Assembly: GCA_003255025.1 (NCBI GenBank)
Contig: QANY01013337.1
Span: 622,237-686,236, forward strand
Direction: 5' to 3'
Origin: Datisca glomerata
Lineage: Eukaryota; Streptophyta; Magnoliopsida; Cucurbitales; Datiscaceae
DNA length: 64,000 bases
The translations under genes were made by a program, and so were the position numbers. Below are positions 1 to 12,573 of this stretch, piece by piece; position 1 is the first letter of the stretch, and every line of letters starts with the position of its first letter. The notes beneath the pieces were generated by a model. That model was not told the origin of the DNA and made no database searches. It saw only the letters and a program-made list of their open reading frames with translations.

Positions 1-887
1 AAAAGAGGATTACGTGAGGATCAAAACTCAAGCCAAGAGAATGAAAATCCTATGTATAACTAGTTTTTTTGTACAGATGGATAAACAAAATAAAAAGCTA
101 GAAGCGAGCAAAACTAACACACGCAGCATCTATGCTTGAAGAAGAAGGGTTACATTTGAAAAATGAGAAACAAGCTCAAAAGTAAATTGTCAAAGGATCT
201 ATTTAGACAATGCTCTTAGAAAGTTAGACATAAGGATTTTTTTTTTTTGAAAGAAGACATGAGGAGATTAAATGGAAAGAAAAATGTAAATGATTGCATT
301 TTCTTATTTAAAGTTTTTAGAATATGTAAAGAAAATAATGGTATAAATGAATTTATGGTATCAAAAGTTTTATTTTATTTTCTATAATTTCATTTAATTT
401 TCCTCTTATTTTAATTTCTACGATTCAATGAAATTAAAATTGTTGTAGACTGTAGTCATTACTTTGGATTTAAATTTTTTCTTCACTCCATCTATCTCAA
501 CTATTAACATTAATTGGCGATAATATTTTGATCAGGGAATATAATTTTAAAGGAAAAAAATTAGTGACAGTTATTTGAGGATGGATGTGCTTATAAATTT
601 TATAATATTCAATTCGTGGAAGAAAAAACTTACGAGTCACTCTCATGAGAGTGATACTTTGTGTTTTTTTTAACATAAAAAGAGAAATATTTGTCACTTA
701 GCAAGTTTTTTCTTATCCACAAAGACAACTTGTGTAACAATTACTAATAAATCTCAAAAAATCATTGTTCACTTCTCTCTTTTTCTCATATAAAAAACAC
801 ATATAGACTTTGTTCATATCCAAACTATAATCATGTTGAATCATCAATATTCAACTGTTCAGATTTGTTGAATTTAGAGCTGAATAT

Positions 888-932
888 AATTTCACCATCT
901 TGGTAGATAAATTCTACAAAGATGGTGAAATT
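888..932. repeat. 20-bp inverted repeat with 5-nt loop
   Basis: The arms 888-907 and 913-932 are reverse complements with one mismatch, separated by TAAAT. The outer 14 bp (AATTTCACCATCTT and its complement) are perfect. It could be the core of a small foldback element or a hairpin in a transcript. No flanking duplication is obvious. Confidence 0.8.
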
Positions 933-1794
933 TTACAAAAGTGCTTTTAATAGTTAAGTCAGTGCTTGACCGAATTAAAATATATAATAAGAATATTAAT
1001 TTTTTTCTACAAAAAATAAGTTACCTTCTACACTTTACCTGGTTCATATTTATAGACGCTTGAAAGGTAGGTGGTGCATAGTGTTAAGAGCATGAGATAC
1101 AAGTGTAAATCATTCAATGTTTATCATCAAGCTGCTGAGCTATCGCGATCAAACTACTTAGTGAAAGTAACACATATTTAAAATCTCATAATCATAGTTA
1201 AATAGCTCATTATTATTGACCAACTTTGCTAGTGTGAAATTATTAAATGTTGTCCATCCTTTATCAATTTAGTGAGAATCTGAGCTCTTTATTTTGTCTA
1301 TAGGTTTATTTTATCGTATAGTGTCGATCTTTTATGAGTTATCTAAATTATTCTGATTACCATTGTATAGACATTTTTTTTCAATAATACTCATTGTTTT
1401 GCCTCAATGTCCAACTTGAGCTACATAGCTCTATCTTTGAACTATTTTGAGTATAATAGTCTCCTTGACATGTGACGGTGTCAATGAAGGTTTGAAATGT
1501 CTCTCACAAAAAATTCAAGTACCTAAAACGACGAACCATCTTCGTGTTTTGATTAAAATTTCGTTCCATTTTGTAATTGAGATTCAAATTTAAGATTAAC
1601 GATTCATTTATCATTTAACTTTTCTAGATCACTGTTAGCAAACACGGCGTATAAGATGTGTATTATACACGTTTTTAAATACAAATGTTATATTAAGTAA
1701 AACTTTTGTTATTATAAATTTACAAATAATATTTATATTATGATGAGACATAAGTAATATATTAATGATTTTTAGGATAATATATAATATTATA

Positions 1795-1990
1795 TTATCG
1801 TTTATTTAAGATGATATTAACGTTTATTCAACATATGATATAATATTTAGAGTGTTAACGTATAATATGATATTAACGTCTATTCAAGATATGATAAAAC
1901 GCTAACAAATACATTCACGATCAAGTAATATGATATTAATAATTTTTTAAAATGATTTAATATTGAACGAATAGAGTAGCATCAGATGAC
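1795..1990. repeat. Degenerate AT-rich short tandem repeats
   Basis: Variants of GATATTAACGTTTATTCAAG followed by ATATGATA recur at least three times (near 1813, 1868 and in decayed form near 1930). Spacing is irregular, so this is a decayed array in spacer DNA. Confidence 0.5.
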
Positions 1991-2399
1991 ATTGTATTAC
2001 GTTTACTTAAGATCATAATTACTTTTAATATTGTATCAAAATTTATTTAAATAATTATGAACGGCAAAATTTGATGGAAGAGACAAAACTGAGTTTCATT
2101 AATTAAAAATTAAAATTATCCGTAACCTTTAAATCTACTTCTACGAATATGTAATAATTGATGGCATTATTATTTAATTATTACTTAAATAATGCAAAAT
2201 CTGAAAATATATTATAAATACGAATATTTTAGACAACTCATAAACTATTTAAATTATACGAATTAAAAATGATTATCTATCTACTACGTATTATTTGAGT
2301 TAATTAATAATTTATCTTAAAAAATATCTATTCAGTAGGGTTTCTAGAAAAAAAAATTCTCAAATTCGAAGCGTGACGCTATTAATGTGAAAAATGTAG

Positions 2400-3201
2400 G
2401 GTGGTTGACTTCAAATTTGATTGGCAGTGATGTAGTTAGCGTCCACAGCCCGTTATTCTACATCTCCTCGCAAGAAAAATCCCTATCCTCTGAGATTGAG
2501 CCACAGCCTTTTATCCCTGACGTGGCATCTATAGAAATCCCGTTGCGCATGACGCATCCTGTACATGATAGCACCTTCTTACCCCTTTAAGGTCAGTCGA
2601 ATCCTCGCATTTATTTGCTAAAAGATTCCACGTTTCCCAGCTGAAATCTGCCCTTCCTCTCTTTCTTAACAATTTCTGGTTTCAAAATTCCGAACCCTAA
2701 ATTTCGCTAAATAGTTTCTCAGTCAAGAAGAGAAGTAAACAGCTTTTGTTTTTTGCCTTTCAATTTCGTAGTTTATATTGAAAACGAGTTTCTTTCTTCC
2801 ACGGCGATTGAATTTTATAAATCGCCCCCTTATTGGACGCGAAGTCTACGGCTGTCCGTAAATTTCAGCTCAAAATTCAATTTCCTTGAGCTAAGAGATT
2901 CAAATCTGTGAATTTGGATTTACAGTTGTCTGAGTCCGAGCTTCGAAGTTTGTTGCCTGAGCTAAGAAGCTCAAATCCTCAGATTAGAGCTCGTTTTCTG
3001 CAATTTTTTCACTGCTTCAATCGCTGAACCCATCTGGGTTTGTTACTGCTCCTGTTTTCAGCTTTTGGGAACCTTGTTCATTAGATTACATTTGTTAAGC
3101 TCATTGAAATCAGCTAGCTGTCGGAGAAAAAGTTCGTCTTTGGTTCGTATGAAGAGGTTGTGAGTGTGAGTTGGGGTAGAAGGTTTTTGATTCTATAACT
3201 A
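2400..3201 (+). promoter_or_regulatory. Promoter and 5' leader region of the 3202-7778 gene
   Basis: Base composition becomes markedly less AT-rich from about 2390. A TGACGTGG element (bZIP/ABRE-like ACGTG core) lies near 2518 and further CGCATGACGC-type motifs follow. The leader from about 2640 is pyrimidine-rich and repeats AGCTAAGA-type words (near 2890 and 2960). The transcription start cannot be placed from sequence alone. An open frame at 2387-2590 shows no recognisable protein features and is treated as non-coding. Confidence 0.4.
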
Positions 3202-6200
3202 ATGTCGGTAGAGAGGTCCTTTGAAGCATGGGAGGAGGTGCAGAGGCACGGCCAGGACTTGGCGGACCGGCTCACGCAGGGTTTTACGGGATTGATTCAG
3301 TCCCATATACCTCCGCCCTCTTTTCCGTGGCCCAACCCTCATCAATCAAAGCTCTTTGATCTAGAAATTCCGGGACAAAGTTTCGGGAAAAGGGATTTCG
3401 GATTGGCTGTCGATAATTCTGCTATTAATGGAGTCACGGCTATATTCGACATCGGTAATAAGATTGGGCAAGCTGGGCTAGATTTTGGAGCTTGCTTAAA
3501 TGGAATGGTGCATCAGTTCTTTAGGAGGTTGCCGGTACCCTTTCGGCAAGAGGAGAATGTGATAGCATCTGTTCGAATGGATTTGGACAAGAGTATGCAG
3601 AGAGCTAATGTGGGTATTGCTGTTCAGGAGGACTTGGGAACATTGACAGAAAGGTTTCGAGATTTTGGATTTGCAGAGAATGATGCTGTTTCTGATGCGT
3701 CGGTGGATGATGAAACAGCTGGGTTTGACTTGAGATCAATTGGACATCTGGGTAGACCGCAGGTAAAATTTGACGCAAAGAGTATTTTGAGTGTATTTCT
3801 TGAGCTGATGAACGTTAAGCAAGTACTAAGTTAGCAATATAAGATTTTCGTAATCTAGGTTTGATAATATCTTCACTCCAGGTGAGTCATACTAGTTTAT
3901 GTCCACGTTAAAGTTGCATTTTAGTTTTTCTTTTTCTTTGATGTTCGATCAGTGCGTGCACTAAATTTATCAGTTATTCTTTTAGTTGATTTAGCATCCT
4001 CTAAAATGTCGTATTTACACAATAGAAATGTTGTAGCTCACTGCTGTATGATATTGGTGGGGGACCTTGGTGTGACTATTGAACTTAGTAATAGAAGGAG
4101 AACATGGAAAAGAAGATTTCTTTTAGGTTAAAAGAGAAAATTGCAAGGGAAGTAACTAGTTTTTTAACGAGAAGGAAAAAAGGAGATTGAAAGCAATAAA
4201 TGGTTTATGGAAGCTCTTTAGGAGTATCTGATATGGTCTGATTAATTAACCAGTCAAGTCCATGCTTTCATTTGCATTGATGTCTATGTTAAATGGTGCA
4301 AAACGATGAATGTCGATAGAGGCAATGGAATAATCACGGGCTGCAATGAATGGCGATGCTGGTATATTATCCTGAGGATATAGACATCTTTTTGTCTGGG
4401 TGACATTCAATTTTTTTTTATATCCCGCGGTAACATTGTTGATTTTTGTTTTCCGGTTAAAACATATTCACTTTATTAAAAACAAACAACAACTTTCTCT
4501 TGAAAGCTTTTTAGTGTAGTAAATGGTAAGTAGCTGGATGAGTGCTTTTGAATTTCTCAAGTTTATGACACTTGCTGTACTTGTCCTTTTCCCGGTAATT
4601 AATTCTTCAATGGTTCATATTCTGTTGGATGCAGGGAACTATAAATATTACGTCAAACTATGACAGTAGATCCCGTGGTGTAGAAAGTTCTTTGGTTGCT
4701 AGGGGTGATTTATGGAGAGTAGAGGCATCACATGGTAGCTCCACATCCGGAAACGGGAATTCATCTCTTTTTCTCGTGCAGCTTGGACCTGTACTCTTTG
4801 TTCGTGACTCAACCCTCCTTTTGCCTGTCCATTTGTCAAAGCAACATTTACTCTGGTACGGTTATGATAGGAAGGTGAGTCCAGTTACTCCATTTGACAA
4901 GAAACATCTACCTAGCAGGTTAGCATCATATAAAATCACATAATGCCGAAAATGGATCTAGAGGTAGATTGAGAACTGCGATTGAAATGGTCTTGGGTAT
5001 TGGTTTTCTGCAAGCCAAAGTTCTCTATAGTAGAGGGCTGCAATTGAAGGCTTGTGCTATTAATGAATATTATTTTCACACCAGAATTTAGGTGAATGAT
5101 TTCAGCTTCTGTTGTTACATCTACTTCTTCTATTTAGGGCTTCCTAACCACTTGCATGAAAGTGTATCTTTCAATTCTTGTGGTCTATTAGCTGTCTAAT
5201 ACAACAGGGTTTACTTTTTCTTTTTCCCTTCAGCCCTTCCTTCCTTCCTTAACGCAGAACTTGAGACTTAAGACATCTCCTTTAATTTTGCAAATACTAG
5301 TTCTTCTTGAGATTTAAAATCATGGTTTATGAGGTAGCTAGTGTCTTTTGCTTACTTTAAATATAAGAGAGAGAGTAATAAATTCTCTGTTAGACCAGAA
5401 AACTCTTTTGCCATTGATAGAGTCTTTTGTTTGCCATTGTGTTAATCTCGGAGGCATAATACAGACAGACACGCACGTACGCACTTGCATCAATATAAAT
5501 TGTTTGTGTAGATTTTCCTCTATTTCTCAGTTTGATATTTCAATCTCAATTATTGAAACTGTCGTTGAGGTTTGCATATTATGATATTATGTCTTACATA
5601 GCATATTATGATATTATGTCTTACATACAAATTCTATTTGTTGAATTATTAGAATGGTATGCATTCACTATGTCCAGCCATCTGGTCAAAGCATAGAAGG
5701 TGGCTATTGATGTCGATGCTCTGTCTCAATCCATTAGCTTGTGTAAGTTGACAACTCATATGAGAGTAGGAACTTATTCTTAAATTTTTCCTGTTCATTC
5801 ATGCAATAGTTGCCTTAATTTTGAACTACAAAGAACTTAGCATTATTGGTCAGTCTAATGATACTCCTTTGTTACAGACAATGCAAATCAAGGAGTTAAT
5901 GTGACTCAAATTTTTTGGGCACAAAAACTAAAGTCTTTTCTTAAATGAGAATTAGCACACTTCATATATCATACTTAATGTTGGGGAGAGAAAAATTACC
6001 AGGTCTCGATGTAGGATAGGAATATGGGTAATTGATGGAGATCCTGAGGTTGATTTTATTTTGAATCTTATTTAATGGGTAATTAGTTATTAGTTATATT
6101 GTTTTTTCTAAAGAAACAAAAGAGTTTGAGAATGGAATATCATATTGTTTTTGTAGTAATAATAGTCTTTCAAAGAATAGTGAAGCTAAAATGAGAAAAT

Positions 6201-7778
6201 TAACTAACTTCCTCATATTGTTCAAATTGGTATATGCTGTATCTTGCTCAATTCTAACGACGTGAATAAACAAGAAAGTTTAACTGAAGTGCGATTCCGT
6301 ATTGTTACTGTATATGAGATTGCCTGTCTAACTTAGTCTCTTTCTACAGTCATTCATCGATTTACAGTTCCCCAATGGGCAGTTCACCTACGTATCTGGT
6401 GAAGGGCTAACTACAAGCGCTTTCTTGCCGCTTTGTGGGGGTCTACTACAAGCTCAGGGCCAATATCCAGGAGAAATGAGATATAGCTTCTCTTGCAAGG
6501 TAAAATGCATACTAAATTTCTCTTATTCGTATTAAAAATTGTGCTGAATTCTGTTTCTAATTATAGATCTTGAGTTGGATTTCCATTTATATATACCGGA
6601 TAGCAGCGCTAAGTTGGTGTGCTTGTCTAGGCCAACTAAGGTTTATACTTTATACTAATAAATTAATCTCCTTTTTCCCCTCAGAATAAGTGGGGAACAC
6701 GGATAACACCGATGTTACAATGGCCTGACAAGTCTTTTACTTTGGATGTTTCACAAGCTTTGGCTTGGCAGAGATCTGGTCTTATGGTGAGGCCAACCAT
6801 TCAGTGCAGGTAGATTAGCTGCTTATTGATCCTTTATATATTAGTAGTGACCGATACATTATCAAATGCTTCTCTGTTCGATACCAAAAATCATTCCCAG
6901 TTAGTGTGTCTTTATATAAACTAGTTTCTTTTAGCCATTTCCAGAAAATTTAGCTCTTACAATCCAACTCGCGTATTTTTAAAGATAGACGAAAGGGTCT
7001 TAATTTGTTGTGGGTTTATGTTTAGTTTCTTGCTGCAAGTGGGCTTATACTTCCAATCTTTTTTAAGGATTTCCCTTCAAACTGGAGAGACGTTGTAAAT
7101 TGATGCACAGTGAGGAAATCTTATCCTCCTTTGTTCATTTTTTAGTATTGATGAAAGGTATATGTTTCTTATTAAAAAAGCCAACTCTTCCCTAATAGAA
7201 GTTCAATTTGCTGTTGCTTGAATATAATTACTCTCTTTTGTCCAAGACATTAGGTTACTTCAAATTCAGCAAGTTGTAATACCCTCACTCACTATCCTCA
7301 AATTTCATATTTCAACTTATTTGATATCTGTTGTTAATGTAATCAATGTGTTTGACTTATGACCAGTTTATGTCCCACTTTTGGTGGAAGCAATCCCGGG
7401 TTTCGGGCGGAACTAATTCATTCATTGAAGGAAAATTTCAACTTTATCTATGGCTCTTCATTCGTGACTCATCCTACCGCCTTTGCATCTATATCTGTAA
7501 GTTATTATCTTCTTATACAGATACTGTTTGAAAACTTCACTGATTACTAACTTCACCTGTTTATCATCAAATACGAGTATTATGATAAAGAAGTAACAAG
7601 ATGAAGAGTCGATTCTGGGCTTATCCTTGTTATCTTTGTTTTTGTTCTACAGATTGGCAGATCCAAGTGGAATGGGAACATTGGAAATTCGGGGATGGTC
7701 TTAAGAGTAGATACTCCCCTTTCCAATATTCTTCGGCCTGCCTTCTCGGTTCAGTTAAACACTGGGGTTGAGTTCTGA
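3202..7778 (+). CDS. Conserved plant protein, six exons, beta-strand-rich (unrecognised family)
   Basis: I reconstruct six exons: 3202-3762, 4635-4874, 6350-6499, 6685-6809, 7367-7496 and 7653-7778. All introns are GT-AG and phases match throughout, giving 1332 nt, or 443 residues plus TGA. The N-terminus reads MSVERSFEAWEEVQRHGQDL, amphipathic and helical, followed by a Pro-rich stretch (IPPPSFPWPNP, residues about 36-46). The next ~100 residues are Gly-rich. From residue ~188 onward, short alternating hydrophobic/polar segments such as GQFTYVSGEGL and the C-terminal FSVQLNTGVEF suggest beta strands, compatible with a beta-barrel-type envelope protein. That localisation is inference: no transit peptide or named motif is visible. 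The gene structure is well supported; the function is not. It could be a plastid or mitochondrial outer-membrane protein or a soluble beta-rich protein. The last intron holds an in-frame extension that is not needed. Confidence 0.85.
5574..5627. repeat. Perfect 27-bp tandem duplication in intron 2
   Basis: The 27-bp unit 5574-5600, beginning GCATATTATGATATTATG, is repeated without mismatch at 5601-5627. It lies inside intron 2 (4875-6349) of the six-exon gene, so it does not touch coding sequence. Perfect identity suggests a recent slip or is simply a short-repeat polymorphism. Confidence 0.95.
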
Positions 7779-8667
7779 TTAATATTATACACAAAACCGT
7801 TGTCGAATTGTATATAGTCTCACGCTTTTAGATACAAAATACCACGAAAATACTTATACTAATGTTTTTTTCCATGTAAATTATATGAAGGACTATAGTT
7901 CTTCTGCTTGTTTGTTACTCAGGGACATGTAAGTTCATCAAATAGTTAGAATTCACTTTGTTTTTTGTCTGCAATTTAGATGAACTATTAACTAGTTTAG
8001 AAGGGATGGTCATGTGTTGGTAAAAAATTGATGAAACTATGTTTATGTGATGATCTCTATTGCTGAACATTTTTTAGACAATTTTTTTAAGGAAAAAGGA
8101 ATATTGAATATTGTATTGAACATGTCTGTCTGAAATGTTACCAAGGTCCCCTGTCCTCTGCATTCATTCTTTGTGGGTTATTTGGATTAATATACTTTTT
8201 TCTAACTTGTTTAAGGAATTTTATATCCTTTTTGAAAATAAAATTTTTTATACTCTTGGTCCATCATAATTAACATCAATCATTGTTTACTCTCTCTTTC
8301 CGCATCAATTATTTTCTTTTTTCATGTAAACTTCAAATCAATTTAATACTCATTTTTTTTATTTTTTTCAACAAAAACGTCCTTTTTCACTTATCTTTTT
8401 CTTTTTTTGAACCCTATGATCCATTATTTTTCAGTTAGACCTGATCAAGAAACTCAGGTACGCATTCTTTCATTTTTTGAACAGAAAGGATTTAAAAGTT
8501 GTTACTTTTTCTTTTGTTCTTTTTCCTGGAAGTTGGAGAAAAATTATCTAGATTTAAAAATCGGGACTTTTAGGATTAGACTGTCCCTCTTGATGATTAT
8601 AACATTCTGTAAGTCTGGATTGTTTGATGTTTGTGATAGATGCTTGTAATAACCATATGAATCTATT
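7779..8667. other. 3' flank of the six-exon gene, no further gene seen
   Basis: This stretch should include the 3' UTR and poly(A) region of the upstream gene, followed by AT- and T-rich spacer. A single open frame at 8407-8649 is short, rich in F/L/S and without recognisable features, so it is not annotated as a gene. Confidence 0.5.
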
Positions 8668-9397
8668 GGCTACTTGAAGGGTTCGAGAAGTTAATAACTA
8701 TTTGAACCCTTCAAATAGTCATTTTGATTACAACTAAGTCTTTGAAGCATGGTAGGCAATTTCGTTTCGGTGATTGTTTCAATTTTTTTTAAAAAGGAAC
8801 GTTTTGGATATTTCGCATAATTTATTCCAAGCATTTCAATTTATTTAAAAGCATGAGTGTGATTTTTTACGTGAAAAAATAACAAATCTATATACAAGTA
8901 ACCTAATTAATCTAAAGGTATCACTCAATTAATCTAAAAATAATCACTCAATTATTTAAATTTATAACATAAACAAAGCATACATTTAATCTAAAGAAGT
9001 TACTTATTCTAAAAAATAATTATAGAAATAAATTTGACTAGTTATGGAAGAAAAATTAATTGTATTAAATTAAGAAATTATTATTGAACAAAAATGAAAT
9101 AGAAATATAGAATGCAAATTATGGGATTCGAACAGTTTTAAAAATAGGGTCTGTTTCGGTCCATTTGCCATTTTGCCCATTCTGGGAAAATGCGCATATT
9201 CTGGCTGGAATGTTCCGTTCCGGTCGGAATTTTTTTTACCGAATTTTTGGACGAAATTTAACCACCCCCTATTCCATTCCGTTCCCGTCTCGGAACCGAA
9301 ATATTCTGATCATTCGGGCCAGAGCGGAATGAAATTGACAACTATGATTTGAAGGGTTCAAATAGTTTTTATAACTACTTGAACCTCTCAAGTAGCC
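8668..9397. mobile_element. TIR (foldback) DNA element, about 730 bp, non-coding
   Basis: The left arm starting GGCTACTTGAAGGGTTC at 8668 (to about 8720) is the reverse complement of 9345-9397, which ends ...CTCAAGTAGCC. Each arm also contains an inner palindrome of the ATTTGAACCCTTCAAAT kind. Subterminal similarity continues inward (8745-8775 versus about 9318-9350). The element is flanked by ATT on both sides (8665-8667 and 9398-9400), a possible 3-bp target duplication. No transposase is present. A further stray copy of the terminal motif lies at 9434-9452. Superfamily is unclear: a 3-bp duplication would fit PIF/Harbinger, but the exact target is not the usual TWA. Confidence 0.7.
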
Positions 9398-9522
9398 ATT
9401 GTTGCAGCAGTAAGTAATACATTAAAAAAACAATTACTTGAAGGGTTCAAACATGTTGAAGAACAATACAAAACTCAAACACAAATATTGAAGTATTAAA
9501 GTAAATATACTCTACCAGGTCC

Positions 9523-9535
9523 GACTCTGATACCA
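9523..9535 (-). promoter_or_regulatory. Primer-binding site, initiator tRNA-Met type (minus copy)
   Basis: On the minus strand these 13 bases read TGGTATCAGAGTC, matching the plant initiator tRNA-Met complement at 12 of 13 positions. Reverse transcription of plant pararetroviruses is primed at such a site. The following minus-strand sequence (CGGACCTGGTAGAG...) matches that after the site in the plus copy. Confidence 0.75.
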
Positions 9536-11640
9536 AGATGGGCGAAATTGCGTATAATTTATGTATTTAAAGATTGGGTATTACGGGTGCAAGAAAAACA
9601 GTAAAATTGTATTTTAAGGTAAGATTCAAGACTTACACAATTAATGAAAATTAATTTGTAACGACTAAATAGTGCTCCCGCTCACTATTTAATGTTGAAG
9701 CAAAAAGAAGAAGAGATTAGAAAAGAGGAGAAGAAGAAAGTTTTGTTTCAAAACCAGGTTTTTCTCTTAAATAGTTAAGAGTGTAAAATAAATTCTGAGA
9801 AAGAAATGAGAGAGAGCTACTTATTTATAGCCAAGTAAATTGGAGTTCACCGGGAACCCAACACTTACATGGACTATTCTATTCTTCAAAAGTAAAAACA
9901 TTTTACATTTCTACTTTTGACTAAGAATAGTAAAAAACATAAATAGTTATCTAATTTATTGGATAACTAGTACAATAATTACAGAAAGAGACAAACCATA
10001 AAATTCCCTTGACAAATATTATCTCGGTATTCATGTACTCATAATTGCTCTGCCATGATTGTCGTCATTGAAAAAGTCATTGTGACTGTATATTGGAGTC
10101 CTTGAAAATTGCTACCTTGGACGTTTGTGTTCTGTTTGTTAATTTGTTATATCTTGAAATAGTCATTGTGACTATTGCTGCTGGTGAGTCATGATCCTTT
10201 AATAATTACTATCTTAGATTCTTGTGCTTTGATTATTGATTCTGTAAAAGTTATTATTGCTTGTTTTGAAGATCATTATGACCGTTGCATTGTGTTGGAG
10301 GGTCATCATGATTTATTTTGATTTATTTCAACATTGACATTTTACTAAGGACAAATTCTTCTATTCATTCATATTACTGAGATTGATATTTTTAAATGGG
10401 TTCTTCAATTACTGAGGGATATCTTTACTAGATGATTGAGCTTTTTGGTCATTTAGTTTAATTAGGTAACTTGACTTTACGGACGATTCAGAGTTAGATT
10501 TATTATTGTCTTCCAAAAGGAGAAGCATTTTTAGATTAATTTTTACTTCAATTATGATTCAGGCTTTATGATATTTGATTTTTCCTTTGAAGAGGGTTTG
10601 GATTCAGATTTGGATTATTTGGATGGATTTGGACTAGATGGTTTAATATGTAGATTTGGGTTAGTGAGTTCATTATTTTTTAATGGAGCATGAGTAAAAG
10701 GGTTTGCCAATTTTAGGCTAGGATGGATATTTGTAAATTCGTGGTTGATGGAGACAATTATTCCTTGAGTATTAAATTTATCCCACTATTTAATATAATA
10801 TTGCCTTGTGAGGATGGTATCTTCAGTTGAGTATTGTCACTTTAAAATCTTGCGTATTTTGAATTTACTTGTAAAGCAAAGAATTTGGAGAAAAGAAACC
10901 TCAATTTGTGAGGGTTCGTATATTTCCAGAAATAATTTAAAAGCTTGTTGAAAATTGTTTGGAAATAATTCTAAGATATGACCATGGATTGACCACCAAC
11001 TTAAAAACCAATTTGAAAAATTACTTTTGAAACTTTTATCGAAATTCAAAAACCATGAATGAGAAAAATCACTATTTTGATGCAGGAAAATCATGTGTCA
11101 AACATCAGTATAATCAAAATAATTATATTATTTTTTATTAAAAAGTATTTTGAGAATTGAAGGATGGATTTACTAATCCTCCATGGTCATGATTCTCAAA
11201 ATGTTGAAGAAATGATAGAGAATCTTTCCTTCAGAATTATTTGTTGGACTAATTTTTATAGATTTTGTTTCTAAGAGGATGTCTATGTAGAAACTGAGAT
11301 TTGTCTCTGTGACCAGAGACAAAATGGAAATTTAGGATAAAATAATATTTTACTATTTCAGCAGGATTTTTCAAATGAGCAAATGGAGGTTCAATATGAA
11401 AGAGATTTTCGCCGGAGATTTTTTTGAAATATTAGGATGATTCTTTGTATTTTATGATTGGTTGATTGAATGATTGGACATTAAAAGGTTGAGTAATTGG
11501 GTCAAATTAGTTGACCAGAGTTGATTGGTAATTTGGTCTGATGGACCCAAATATTGCTAAATGGGCTTGGTTAAGAGTAGAAGACTCCTAATTGATTTTG
11601 GCTTTAAAAGCTAATTGTCGAGTTGAAGACTCTTATATTA
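9536..11640 (-). other. Viral intergenic/leader region of the minus copy
   Basis: In minus orientation this region runs from the end of the viral coding part (11680-11460 matches the plus copy at about 21740-21900 in reverse complement) through non-coding sequence to the promoter and primer site. Short open frames here (for example 10837-11094 minus) are not recognisable. The plus copy lacks an equivalent, because homology stops near 21895. Confidence 0.55.
9821..9830 (-). promoter_or_regulatory. TATA box of the minus-copy viral promoter
   Basis: The minus strand reads CTATAAATAA, followed within about 15 bases by a CTCTCTCTC-rich stretch typical of plant transcription starts. It sits about 290 bases upstream of the primer site at 9523-9535, the order expected for a caulimovirid intergenic region. 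Whether it is active is unknown. Confidence 0.55.
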
Positions 11641-12573
11641 TTGAATCATTTATCATTCTCACTTTTGGCCATAAATTCTCCAATCAGTGAGTCAGTTTTT
11701 GATAATAAGTCTGAACAATCTGACGATGCTGAAGCACCCATTGAATCAGATTACCAAGGAACCTTTCATCCTGTTTAGGTACCTTAAGCCAAAAATACAA
11801 ACTTGATGAAAGGTTTAACCCAACACAATAATGACTCGGCCAATCTAAATAGACGTAATAAGTTCAGAGATGCATATAATATGGATCAAGAAAAAATCAT
11901 ATTTGCTGAATGGAAGACGTTCATGCAAGAATTCAGAGTTGACATGTTTTTTCTTGATTATATCGAGGATATTTATGAAAAGAATATTAATGTAATTTCC
12001 AAATCTAAATGTGTCAAGGAAGACTTCATTGTGATGTCTGCTAGTCATCGACCACCTGAAAAAAAATTATAATTTACCATAAAAATTCTTTAATCACTGC
12101 TTCTCCTTTCAAGATTTCAAAGGAAGAAGAACCCAATAAAAAAGTATTTGAACAACTCAATTACACGAATCAAAGTTTAGTTACAATATGTAAACAATTA
12201 GATAAAATTGAAAATAAGATTGATGATCTTCATGATCCTAAACCCAATGAATCCCTGAAAGAAAAACTCCTAATAAATATTTCAGATAAAACCACTTTAA
12301 ATATTGTTTCCTTAAATAAACAGATAGATAAAATGCTTCAAGAATGGAAGGATAAATCTATTGAATCATCTTCTTCTGTTAAAGTTGTTAACCAAGACAG
12401 TAGATCATAATTTGAAATTAGGCATGAAAAATTTGTTGATGAATTGCTTCGAGAATTAAAAATTGATTACCAAGACAGTAGTTCAGAATTTGAAATCTGA
12501 AAAAATTATTGATAATATAGCTCAAACATTGAAGGTAATTAATCAAGACAATAATTCAGAATAAGGAAATCAT
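11640..12573 (+). pseudogene. Duplicated viral linker-domain block, plus-oriented inside the minus copy
   Basis: The block matches 17390-18330 of the plus copy closely. It includes the frame 11803-12072, which encodes a peptide with the motif MFFLDYIEDIYEKNINVISK, also present (with ID for ED) at 17626-17874. The region downstream is Lys/Glu-rich and probably coiled coil. Its orientation opposes the surrounding minus copy. At about 12573-12620 the sequence folds back, since 12620-12750 is the reverse complement of the equivalent of 18290-18420. Several stops are present. Confidence 0.75.

Larger units (their letters stand above)
1..2386. other. AT-rich intergenic spacer, no gene seen
   Basis: No coding region is supported. 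The stretch is very AT-rich, with a poly-T run near 238-249. It holds a near-perfect 20-bp inverted repeat at 888-932 and a degenerate short tandem array at about 1795-1990, built on a GATATTAACGTTTATTCAAG-like unit. A short minus-strand open frame at 497-697 has no recognisable protein features and is probably chance. Confidence 0.6.

Noticed and set aside
2387..2590. 67-codon open frame upstream of the six-exon gene
   Set aside because: It has no domain and lies in the promoter region, which is less AT-rich and so gives chance open frames; a short upstream ORF cannot be proven here.
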